This document shows, one piece after another, positions 47,891-59,600 of a stretch of DNA of 64,000 nt (position 1 is the stretch's first letter; each line of letters starts with the position of its first letter). The notes beneath the pieces are model-generated. The model did no database searches, was not told where the DNA came from, and saw nothing but the letters and a program-made list of their open reading frames with translations. Both the position numbers and the translations under genes were made by a program. Source of the stretch: Phoenix dactylifera (lineage: Eukaryota; Streptophyta; Magnoliopsida; Arecales; Arecaceae); NCBI RefSeq assembly GCF_009389715.1, contig NC_052395.1, positions 3,534,001-3,598,000 on the forward strand, written 5' to 3'.

Positions 47891-50800
47891 ACTTAAGATG
47901 CCAAACAGAGTAGTAGCACTGCATAAATTAATATTTTGAAGGCAGAGATACAAGAAAAAAGCAGAGCCATCAGATAGAGATACAATCTTTGATAGCTCAG
48001 CTTGATCAAATTATATCTTTGTTGCATCAGTTTGTCCCTTCTCAGGTAAATAACTACATCTACTTAAACATTTTACATAAGTATCATGTTTTTTTTAATG
48101 AGCTTAATGATTTTCATATTCTTAATTTCTAAAATTTTTTTTTATAGGTTCCTGATACTTCATCTGTGTGTAGAGATGATGATGCCATCGACCCCTGATA
48201 GCTTTTATTTAGGAGTTTTATATGTATATTTTTTATATTTTTTGAAGTACATTACAAACGTAAATTGACAATATGAATGTAATTTGATAATATGAATATT
48301 TTAAAAATATGTTTGATTGTGACATGTGTATATCGCTTTTGTTATGTATGTGTTTGGATTTGTATACAAAGTTTTTAAAAAAATTTAAAATTTTTTTAAA
48401 AAAAATTACCCTAACAATGCTTTAAAGCATTGTTAAAATCACGATTACGATCCAATTAGCGACATTTTAAAGCGTCGCTACATTGTAATTAACGACGCTT
48501 TAAGCTGTTGCTAAATCGCCACAATTAGTGAGGCTTTAAGGCATCGCTACGTTGTCGCTAATTGGCGACGCAATAAAGCATTGCTAATTGCCGACGCTAA
48601 TGTTCGTCGCTAATTTTCGATGCTTAAAGGCGTCACTAATTTCTGATGCTTAAAAATGTCGCTAATTTTCGATGCTTAAAAGCGTTGCTAATTTTCGATG
48701 CTTTTTAAAAGCGTCGGAAATTATTTTTTCACTCTTACATAGCGACGCTTTGCCGATGCTTTAGAAAGCGTAGGAAAGCTTTTTACCAATGCTTATAAGC
48801 GTCAGTAAAGATCTTAAAAAGCATTGTTAATGCCCCTTTTTCTTGTAGTAATAGTTGGCGTCACCTCAGCTAAGCAAGCTTGGGATGCTTTCTCTTGTCG
48901 CTTTGCCTCCTTTGGTCCTTCTCATATCATGACTATGAAACAACAGCTTCATCACATTAAAAAGGGATCATTCTCTATGCAAGATTATCTCCAGCAATTC
49001 AAAGTTCTTTCCGATAAGTTAGCTGCATGTGGATCACCAGTAAGTGATGATGATTTGCTCATGATCTACATCCTAGATGGACTTCCTCCTTCTTATCGCA
49101 CATTCTCTTCTTCAATTCGAGTTTGTGCTCGCATCTATCCTCTTTCTCTTGAAGAATTCCAAACCTTATTAATTTGTGAGGAAATTAATCTTGTAGAAGA
49201 GGTCTCCATGCTACTGTATTTATTTCCTCAAGACCTACCAAAACATTCAATCTAGGTCATGGTTCTACTCACCATGGGAATAATCGGCATCATAACATTG
49301 GCCAATGTCCTAATCATTCTTCAAGTGATGGCATCCTCCCCTCTCCTAATGAGCCTTCTCATTTCTTTTGCTCACATAGTTGTTCTTCACAATCTACTCT
49401 CCCAACCTATCAAATCTGCAATAAGGTTGGGCATATTGTCATCAATTGCTATCATCATATAAACTATGCATATCAAGATCGCCATCCTTCAAAGAAACTT
49501 GCAGCTATGGTGATCGCTCGCTCGTTCACTAACGATAATACTTGGTATTCTGACACTAGTGCTACTCTCCATATCACTGCCGACCTCGACAAGTTATATG
49601 TCTCATCAAAATATAGTAGTTCTGACAGTGTCCAAGTTGGCAACGGACAAGTTTTGTCTATCTCTCATATTGGTTCATCTTCTATCACTAGCTATAAAAC
49701 TAAATTTTACTTATCTAATGTTCTTCATTGTCTAAAAGCCTCAACAAATCTCTTACTGTAAACCATTTATCTCAGGACAATGACTGTTATTTCTTATTTG
49801 ATGAATCTGGCTTTGTTGTCAAGAACAAGGATACAGGAGTGATATTGTACTGCAGGATGACTGAGAATGGACTTTATCCTTTCCATTTCCTAGCAAAAGA
49901 TGCACATGATCACTCACCAACAGCCTATGTGAGTCGTCACATCTCCACAGATCTCTGCCATCGTCATCTCGGCTATCCATCTCATGATATTCATCCTATG
50001 TTTTATCCTCTCTTTCAATTTCAAATAAACTTGCCGTTACAAATCAGTTTTTTCTGATATTTTTGTCTCATTTAAATCACAAGCTGAAAACTTGTTTAAT
50101 ACTAAAATTAAAAATTTTCATTTCGATGGGGGTGGTGAATTCAAAAGCAATACTCTTAAATATTTTTTGTCTTTACATGGCATAATGCACCAATTTTTTT
50201 GCCCCCATACTCCAGAACAAAATTGTGTTATCAAAAGAAAACATCGTCACATTGTTAAAACCGGACTTATACTTGCTCATGCATCTCTTCCTCCAAAAGT
50301 TTGGTTAGAAGGATTTTCTACTACAATATATTTAATAAATTGAATGCCTATTGTTTCTCATCACAAAATTTCACCATATGAAAAACTTTTTCAAACATAT
50401 CCAGACTATTCCCATTTACGAGCTTTCAATTGCTTATATTTTTCTTGTCTTCGACCATACAAGTCCAATAAACTAAAATATCGATCCACTAAGTGTTGTT
50501 TCTTAGAATATAGCATTGTTCACAAAGGGTATAGAAAAATATATATATCACGTTTTGTCACCTTTGATGAACATATCTTTCTCTATTTCAACCATATCAC
50601 ATCTCAATCAGCCTCTCATAATCCTACTTCTGCTCTTGACTCGCTTTCAATGTGGTTACCTCAGCTTCCTACTCCTACCGACACTACTACTCATAACTAT
50701 ACATTCTCAAATTATTTTACAGGTACAGTATGTCAATCTTAGGATTCTTTCATGGCAACAACATTCAATTCAACCACTACACCACATGACAACACAAGCA

Positions 50801-51890
50801 TCCCAATTGAACCCTTTCTACCACCTCAACATAAGATCACCTCTCACCTTCCCTCCTCCGAATCTCCACCACTACCACTACCACCAGCCCCCATCACCAA
50901 ACTTTTCTCCCATACCAACCAACCACCCAGCCCACTACAACGCACCCATCCCATGACCACTTAATCTTAATCGGGTATATCCAAGTGCAAAATACTATAC
51001 TATACTCGCCACCCTCTCCTAACTGCTCTTACTATATTCTATTCTATTCTATTCTATTGAACCAACATGTTATATACAAGCCTCAAAAAGTCCAAAGTAG
51101 AGACATGATATGGATCTCAAATTTACATCTCTTTAGAATCAACAAACTTGGACTCTTCTTCCTTTTCGGCTTAACATGAACGTTGTTGGTTGCAAGTAGG
51201 TGATTCAAATTAAACGCAACCCAAATAGATCCATCAACAAATACAAAGCTCACTTGGTTGCCAAGGGCTTTCACCAACAACCTAGAGTTGATTTTTTTGA
51301 GACATTTAGTCCCATTGTTAAGCATGCTATAATTAGAATTATTCTCACAATAGCTTTGACTCATAATTGGCCACTCCATCAACTGGACATAGAATGTGCC
51401 TTTTTACATGGTAACTTTCAAGATATGGTATTTATGTCTCAACCTCCTGGTTATATTGATCCATCAAAATCCACTCATGTTTGTCATATATGCAAATCAA
51501 TTTATGGACTCCGGCAAGCTCCTCATGCTTGGTATGAAAATTTTGGCTCAAAATTTTTGGAGTTGGAATTTGTTATTTCGCAATCAAATCCTTCAATATT
51601 TATATATCATCATGGTAGCATTACATTATATCTTCTCCTTTATATTGATGATATCATTCTCACTGACAATAATAACATTTCTCTTCGCAAGCTCATTATT
51701 GAACTTACTAATTCATTTAAGATGAAGGATATGGGCTCCTTGTCATATTCTTAGCATTCAAGTGGATCGGTCAACTGATGGAATTTTTCTACATCAATCC
51801 AAATACATCTTAGACTTGTTACAACACACCAACATGCTTGAATGCAAACCATGTTCAAGTCCTTGCTCTATTGAAAAGCTGGGCTACATG

Positions 51891-52317
51891 TGTGAGGACC
51901 CGTGCAGGCGTGTATTTAGTCCCATATCAGTTATTCGCTGGATGGATCTTGAGTACATATACAGGATCAAGGAACCTAAATAATACTTTCCGACTAACCT
52001 TTTTGGGTGAGGTACTAGGTTATTACAAATGGTATTAGAGCGAACCTATGTGGACTAGGAGACACTGCAGCACGGATCCATTGGGGCTGACCACGGACCG
52101 ATCGTAGTGTTTATGATTAGATTTGAATAGATTTGAACCCTTAGCCAGACGAGGACGTCAGGACTTGAATGAGGGGAGTATGTGAGGATCTGTGCGGGCA
52201 TGTGTTTAGTCCCACATCGGTTATTCGCTGGGTAGATCTTGGACACTTATACATGATCAAGAAATCCAAATAATATCTTCTGGTTAGTCATTTTTGGTGA
52301 GATCCTAAGTTGTTACA
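51891..52317 (+). mobile_element. Single-unit TRIM inserted in the copia pol region
   Basis: Two 137-bp LTRs (51891-52027 and 52181-52317, starting TGTGAGGA and ending TTACA) enclose 153 bp. A PBS-like TGGTATTAGAGC is at 52030-52041 and GAGGGGAGTA at 52171-52180 is the polypurine tract. The flanks ACATG (51886-51890) and ATATG (52318-52322) are a one-mismatch 5-bp target duplication. It is the same family as the concatemers at 10.6-12.9 kb and defines the family's basic unit. It separates the copia reverse transcriptase from its RNase H. Confidence 0.88.
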
Positions 52318-53259
52318 ATATGGATAGCCCTCCTCTTGATGGTTCTTCATTTTATCGGAGTATTGTTAAAGCCCTCCAATATGTAACCTTAACATGACCA
52401 GATATTACTTTCTCAATCAATCAGGTTTGTCAGTTTTTACAACATCCAACAGAGGCTCATATGGTAGCAGTCAAACGCATTCTTCGATTTCTCAAAGGCA
52501 CCATCACTTTGGGGATTTAACTATGACCAGGCTTATTAAATTTCGTTGCTTACTTGGATGCAGATTGGGCTAGCAGCCATATTGATAGACACTCTACAAG
52601 TAGTTTTTGTATTTTTCTCGGACCTAACCCTATTTCTTGGATTACTAAAAAGCAAACAACAGTTACTCGATCATCTACTAAAGCGAAGTATCGACACCTT
52701 GCCCAAACTGTTGCTGAACTACAATGGTTATACTCTCTCATTGTGAATTGCATATTCCTCTCCACTCTGTTCCTTTAATATGGTGTGACAACATTTCTGC
52801 CACCTCTCTCACCTTCAATCCAGTTTTCCATGCAAGAACTAAACACATCAAGATCGACTATCATTGTGTTCGAGAATTGGTGGTTGTAAGCTTTTGAATG
52901 TCAAATTCATCTCTTTTGTAGACCAAGTTGCCAACATCTTCACTAAAAGTCTTCATTCCAACCGTGTTCGGTTTTTACAGTCCAAGCTTCACATTCAACT
53001 GAATGCTCAGCTTGAGGGAGGATAATAACATACCTTAAATTTTCTCCATTCAAATTTAATTTTTGAATTCAAATTATTGTTGCAATCTTCTTATTATTTC
53101 TCTTTTATTTTCTCTCTATTCAATTTTGAATTTGAATTGCTGCGGTAATTTTTTTCCTAATTTTTTTTCTATAATCATTCTTGTATATCCTATATATATT
53201 CAATACAAACTCAAAGAAATTCCAACAAATCAAGTGGGATTTTAGCCATGTTTCTTTCA

Positions 53260-56200
53260 TCCATGGCTGAATTCATTTTATTAACATAACATCTTTTAGC
53301 GAGTCCAGCTGCACTTTAGTCTCCTGTTTGACTTGTTGCTTATGGGGAAAAAAAATAAAAAACGTTGGAGTGTGGTTTCTCATACAAAATAGAGTGGTGG
53401 TTGTGTGGCCTCAATCTTTGGACCAGTGACGTAGCCAGTTACTATCAGGAAAGACTCTATGTTCCTCCACCATCACGCTCTTCCCTTGAATTCGAAAGCG
53501 AACGGAAATTGAATAGGATCATCAATTCGTCAGCTCTCATGGGAAACCTCTCTCTCTCTTTTAAGACTCTTCTGCCTCTTTTCTGTCGCAACGTACAATG
53601 CGTTAATAATATTGCACAGCCTCTGTTTGGCGAGGCAGGTGGCTGGCAGAAACATAACGAGCAATGACTGGCTGGGATTGAATAAGAATTTACAGTCCAG
53701 GTAAGGTCAGTAAGTTCAGATTGAACCATCCAATACGGGTGTAACATTATATACTCTATCCATCAAGTATATAATCTCAGGATTCCTCCAATATTGAGCA
53801 TCGATACTGAGGTATCAGCATAGAGTCCGATACCATGATTACAAACTTATACAAACTTTAATCCAGATGTTTGTCATAGAAATAAATATATTCTAGATGA
53901 TAGTTAAAACTTCCGTTAGAACTACTGCTTTTACTAGTGTTTTGAGGGAACTTTGTAGCTACTAGTATTAATGCGTGAAGTCGTTAGTGCCGATGTAGAC
54001 TTCCAGCTGGGTAATAGAAGGCACCTCTTTGATTGCATTCCACCAAACTGTTAACTGCACCATGAACGAGTCCTCCCTCTGAAAGAAACCCTCGGGTGCA
54101 TCTTTTCATATCCAACTCTTTATGAATGAAATATAAGGACACTATGAAGTTTAGAATGTTGTGAACGGCTACATTTTACACCACCCTATGCCGAAGTTTT
54201 TTTTCGTATAAAGCCATTTATCTTGAGTTGAGACAGCCTCTTGTGCATCATTTCATTGGCCTAATAATATTTCAGAATTTGGATTTCTTTATGCTTGTGC
54301 AGACTCCATTTCAAAAGAACATAGTTTAAATATCACTTTTTACTGCGCTCAGACAATTTTCTTCTGTTTGCTCATCTTTTATCTGTTTTCTTCAATCTCT
54401 ATAAGAATTTATTGCATATTTACCCCTTTTTTGTAAGGATAGTTTAGAATTCAATTGCAATAAAGAATGCAATCAAGGTCCTACGTACTGCTTCCAAGTG
54501 TAGCATGCTCCCTTGAAGTAGCTGTCCCTACCATTAACAAGGTAAAAATAGGTTGGTCTTGCCTAATTGCAGACTGTGTACCTAACGAGTTGGGACAACA
54601 TACAAGTATCCCCGTAGATATTTGTATCAGTAAGTGTGTATTAAAATCACACCAATGGAAGTCATTTGCCTGGCCCCGTGTATCACGATTGCACACTGGG
54701 TTGGGGTAAACCCATGCCCATGCGAACTGGGGCTTGCCATAGGAGCAAGTGGAGGTCCTGGTTAGGGTCTTGGATAACATCTCCAAATATTTGTATTTGG
54801 TAATTATATCATGGGTAGATTTATCTGCCTTGGTCTTTCAAAATAAATAAATAACTAGGTGCAACAAAAACATGAACAAAAGAAAGGAATACTGTCCTAA
54901 AACTTGATTTAGGGTGCAAATACAAGACATCATTTATGAGAGAAGATATCATTTCATAAAAACATTTGTTCAGAAAGAATACATATTCGAGTGCAGTATT
55001 TTTCGAAGACATTAAGGATCCTTCAAAAGGAATCAATTTGCTCTCAAAAAACAGCACAGCAATTTTTCTTTCTCCCTCATCACATTGTTTCCTTTGATTT
55101 TAAACAACATCTAGCGACACCTGAGTCTTAATGTTCCACGATGCTACAGAAAAACACTAATATATGTTTTTATCATTTTAAAATTAAAATCTGCCAAACA
55201 CTTCATAAAAGATTAAAATGAAAACAAAAAAACACAAGAAGTTTGTTGTTCAAGTCAAAATCATGAGGCAATACCCACAAATCAAGAAACAAAAGCACAA
55301 GAGAAAATGATGCAGGTTTGCATGAAGTATGAACCATGACTTGATACAAAAACCCTTCAAATGTTTTAGACAACTTAACGCTAGCTTTGCCTAATGGACC
55401 CAGAGGTGCAGCCAGCCAAATCCAACGACTCGCATTAATATAATTCATTATTATCTCTTTGGTTTTTATTAGTTAGTTAAACATCTTATTCCACGTACGC
55501 AGCCTCTTGCAAATTGCTCTCTGCAGCAAATCTGTGCTTAATGTTGAACCAATCATCAAGCAATCAATGACCTATGGGCAAGCAGTTGAGCAAACGCATG
55601 ACATCCATGTGGGAGCGTTTTAATCATTTAAAACAGTTATAAGTATTCTACAAAAATTGTGGTTGTGTCCCTCCAAGCTTTTGCACAACAAGAAGACCAA
55701 TATAAGCATCGGAGATAATGGAGTTTTGGTCAGGCAGAGAGCCAAAAAGCTTGTCTAGAGCAACCCCAGCCAGAAGACTCAGGTCTGATCATGGAGGACA
55801 GGCTTACATGATAGCAGTCTTACACTCTGCAGAAACAAAAAAGGGGTAGAAAAAGAAAAGGTTTCTTGTGGGGATCATGGTTTAATACAAGCAGCCTCCA
55901 TGTTGGCGAGTCTAATAATCAAATACTTTGTAGCCAATCAGTCTCTGCAACTAAAGAAAAAGATGAGAACGATTCACAGGAGCAGCAGCAGAGAGCATGG
56001 CATTAAGATTATTGGAAATCTGAACAGCATTATCGAGCAGAAATCCAAGGTTACAAGGATTGTATAGCAAGAATAAGAAATTACACATGGCAATAATGAC
56101 AATTGAATGGATTAATCTGAAGAGAGCTAAACTTACAGAAGAGTCAAAAACAGTTCTTTGATTGGAGTAGCGGTTTCATTTCAATTCCAACTATGGAAGG

Positions 56201-56607
56201 ATTCTCGTTAACCAAAAATTCAGAACTCCTATCAGGAGAAGCAAAACTGCAAAAATAATGTCATAGGCATTGGACAATCATTGGAATAACCAATGAAGCT
56301 TCTTTGAGAATAGCAACTTCATTAGTCAGAATTTCATTTATGCCCAAAAGAACAACCCTTCTTGCTTCAATCATGTTTTATTTCAAGAGGATGAGCTGCA
56401 AAATATCCCAATCTTCCATCCCCACTAAGAACTTTTTCAATTTCTTAGGGATTCCTGCTTCACTTTTGCTGTATAAGAGCCTTCTGAACCTTCTTGGACT
56501 CCTTGAACCTCACTTGCCTTACAGCATGGTGAGCTGCCATGCTGATTATGTTGATTGACAACGGATCTCTTCAGCAGATGAAAGGGGACCAAGTATTCCT
56601 GCAGCCA
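53260..56607. other. Intergenic DNA between the copia element and the ALE2-like gene
   Basis: No gene was recognised. Short open frames at 53365-53667 and 54467-54786 resemble nothing I know. The part closest to 56607 probably contains the 3' UTR of the kinase gene. Confidence 0.4.
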
Positions 56608-59600
56608 CTAATCACCATTCTCCAAACCTGTGCCAACTTTCCTACGCTCGCTTGCACTTCCTGATGACAAGCCTCTCGCTCTATGCCAAGATTGCCAGCT
56701 TCTACTTGTTCTAAGAGGGCCCGACCTTGAATACCTCCGGAAAGATCCAGAAACATCCCTTGTAAACCTCGCTGAAGTACTGAATATATCGGATGCTGAT
56801 ATCACCCTCTCCAGCTCCAGATCCAACACTGTACTGATCCTTTCTTCTGTATCCTGTGTAGATATCTCCTCCTGGCTGAAGCTTCCTGATCCTCTATATT
56901 CATTGCCCTCATTGCAGACCAATTTTAAGGCTTGAACTACCTCGCCCATAAATGGACGCTGATCTACTTCAGGCTGAACGCACATTGAAGCAATGGCTGC
57001 TACCTTTGCGACTCTATCAAATGGAATGGTGCCAAGAGATGGATCTACGATAGTCTCCAATCCATCCTTACTAGTAAGAAGTGGACGAGCCCATGTCACT
57101 AAATTTTCTTGCCCTGGAGGTCGCAGCATGTCCACTGGCTTCCTTCCTGTTAGGAGCTCGAGGAGGACAACACCATAGCTGTAAACATCGCTCTTGACAA
57201 GGAGATGCCCCGTCATTGCATATTCTGGAGCTACATAACTTTAAAAAAAAAAAAAAGAGCACATTTTTTTATCATTTACAGCATCACATTGAGTTATAAG
57301 CAAAAAGATAATAATTATAGTTTAGAGTTATATACCCGAAAGTTCCCATGACGCGTGTTGAAATGTGCCCATTTCCCTCATCTAGAGCTGTTCTGGCCAG
57401 GCCAAAATCAGACACTTTGGGAGTGAGGTCGTCTTCCAACAAGATGTTGCTGGCTTTGAAATCACGATGTATGACACGAGGGCTTGAATCTTCATGCAGA
57501 TATGCTAGACCTCGAGCAGCACCAAGCGCAATCTTCAGCCTGGCATTCCAATCAAGTGGAGCACTTTGCTTGTCTGCTCCTGTGTAGAAAACACAGTTCA
57601 AATCATTTCTTAAAAGCAGCTTGAAATTAATACAAGGAACATAATTAAAACAGCATGATGCAACTAATGTATAAATTTTCATCAACCTAAGCCTGAACTA
57701 GTAAACTCTGTACCGGCAAAAAGGCCGAAGATTAAGCCACAAAGCAAACTTTATGATGTTTAAACAACTCAAGAGACTGAGTAACTGGAAGCATTTAGAC
57801 AGTGACGTAGTCAACAATGGAGTTGCTGGTCGAAATAAATGTGCATTATGGATGGTATTTCATGAATTGACTGAATTGTTAAGCAAAAATATGCAGAGCC
57901 AAGTAACGTTCAGGGACTAGTACCAGTACTTACCATAAAGATGAGATTCCACGCTACCATTTGGAACAAGTTCATAGACCAGACAGCGGATATGCTCCTC
58001 TGTGCATATACCAATCAACTTTACCAAGTTTCTGTGATGCAAGCGGCTCAGCATCTCAACCTCGGCCAAGAATTCTCGGCTACCCTGCTGATCATCTCTC
58101 TTGAGCACCTTGATGGCCACTCTTCTTGTATCTTCAAGAGTACCTTCATACACGCGTCCGAAACCACCTTCACCAATAATTCTTGAATCATTAAATTTGC
58201 TTGTAGCTCTTTCCATCTCAGCTAGGCTGAATGTTTTTGCTGATCCTGCACATGTTGCAATGCTAGAGTTGAAGGATGCTGAGGCAGAACCGGGCCTACT
58301 TCCAGGTCTTGTAGGTACACCCCCTGCAACTTTTTTGACACATCAAAAAGGAGATATTACACTATAAAAATTACACATTGGGGGGAAAAATCTTCTAATT
58401 CCTCAAAAAGGAGTTCTTAAAGGATCAAACCAAGGTTCACAATATCAGTTTCAGTACCCGTACTGGCACCATATTGGTATAGTGTTGGATGGGTTGGTTT
58501 GGTGGTCCTCTAGGTACACCACCCATATAGAGTACCATTTTGGTACAGGTATGGTACAGTTTGCCCCATACGGGATGGTAGACACTGGTATGGTGAACCT
58601 TAAAACAAGCAAAACAAGAGTTCCTCCCCCTACTTCAAATGTGAGCTATGCAAACTTCTCTCATATTATCAAACAACACATGAAAGGCTAAGTTTTATTG
58701 TTTGAAAGAAGAAAAAAAAGTGCACCTACAGATTTGTCCTTTCCAACGGCAACCATGGTCTATACTAGATGCTAAAAATGAATTTATGCTTTTCACATTA
58801 ATCAAAGGTGCTTTTAGAAACTCCTTTTATTAACATGAGCGAGACCATTTTTCTGAATCTGGGGATACACCAGGAGCCGTATAAATATTCCATGTTGAAC
58901 TTTTTATTCTATTATTACCAGTTATCAAGTTGCTAAAGTTTGTACATACAAAATAAACTGGATTAGTAAGTGGAACATAATAATGACTAGAACAATGTTA
59001 TTTAGATTTGAAGATGTGTCAGTTTATTATGGTCCTTCCTAATAAATTCTGAAAAAATCACAATCAGACAAATATAATAGGAATACCTGATGCCTTTGAA
59101 AATGGAGGTAGTGACATCTGTGGGGTTATTATTGGCAAATGAGAAAGTTCTCTATGTTTCAACAAGAAAACCCATGCCGCTCCAGCACATAATACCAATG
59201 CTATAACAGCTGAAAGAACTATGATAGCTATCACAGTGCCATTTTGTTTTTGCTTTTGCTTTCTGACATCAGCTGCAAGAGGATGTATCGTCCTATTATT
59301 GTCATTACCATAAGCCCCATTATCACTTCCAGGTGCCATAGGTGGTGATGGAGGAAGCCCTGCATATATAATATTTTTAAAAAAAATCAAGACAAATCGA
59401 GCAAGACAGGAGTCAAAGTGTGCACTACCAGAAACAAACTTTCAACAGAATATCAATATGATTTCTCTCCATGCATCATGTAAGTAATGGATGCTTTGAA
59501 CTCTTAAACTTCCATTTAACTGGCCATGTCCATGACATTTCATTAGCCAAAACATCATATCAATGAGAGATCCTAAACCTCCATGCTTTTCCAATTCATC

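Larger units (their letters stand above)
42979..48850. mobile_element. CACTA (En/Spm) DNA transposon inserted in the copia gag
   Basis: The left terminus is CACTACAACAAAAA and the right terminus, read inverted, is TACTACAAGAAAAA, so the final base of the CACTA signature is changed on that side. Both ends are followed by ATA (42976-42978 and 48851-48853), the 3-bp duplication typical of CACTA elements. Removing the 5872-bp insert plus one ATA makes the copia gag frame continuous, which confirms the borders. Subterminal regions (42994-43190 and 48410-48830) are packed with short palindromes based on GACGCTT...AAGCGTC, as in the family. The interior holds transposase remnants, a 636-bp LTR miniature element, a TRIM relic and a LINE fragment. 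Confidence 0.88.
42444..53259 (+). mobile_element. Ty1/copia LTR retrotransposon, degraded, with nested insertions
   Basis: The 5' LTR (about 42444-42694) and 3' LTR (about 53024-53259) share landmarks such as ccttaaatt.tctccattcaaattt and caagtgggattttagcca and end tttctttca. A PBS-like tggtatcatgagagcc follows the 5' LTR, and a purine tract (gagggagga, about 53013) precedes the 3' LTR. Coding order is gag start (42715-42975), gag UBN2 region (48854-49255), protease (49507-49760, DTSA), gag-pre-integrase (49780-50050), a partial integrase (50060-50580), reverse transcriptase (51200-51754, catalytic YIDD) and RNase H (52546-52765). Stop codons and frameshifts break the polyprotein, and the zinc-binding start of the integrase is missing near 50056. 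A CACTA element and a TRIM interrupt it. LTR start coordinates are approximate; no clear host-site duplication was found. Confidence 0.85.

Noticed and set aside
42444-53259. Possibility that the copia element is intact and autonomous.
   Set aside because: Stop codons, frameshifts, loss of the integrase zinc-binding start and two insertions make it clearly defective.
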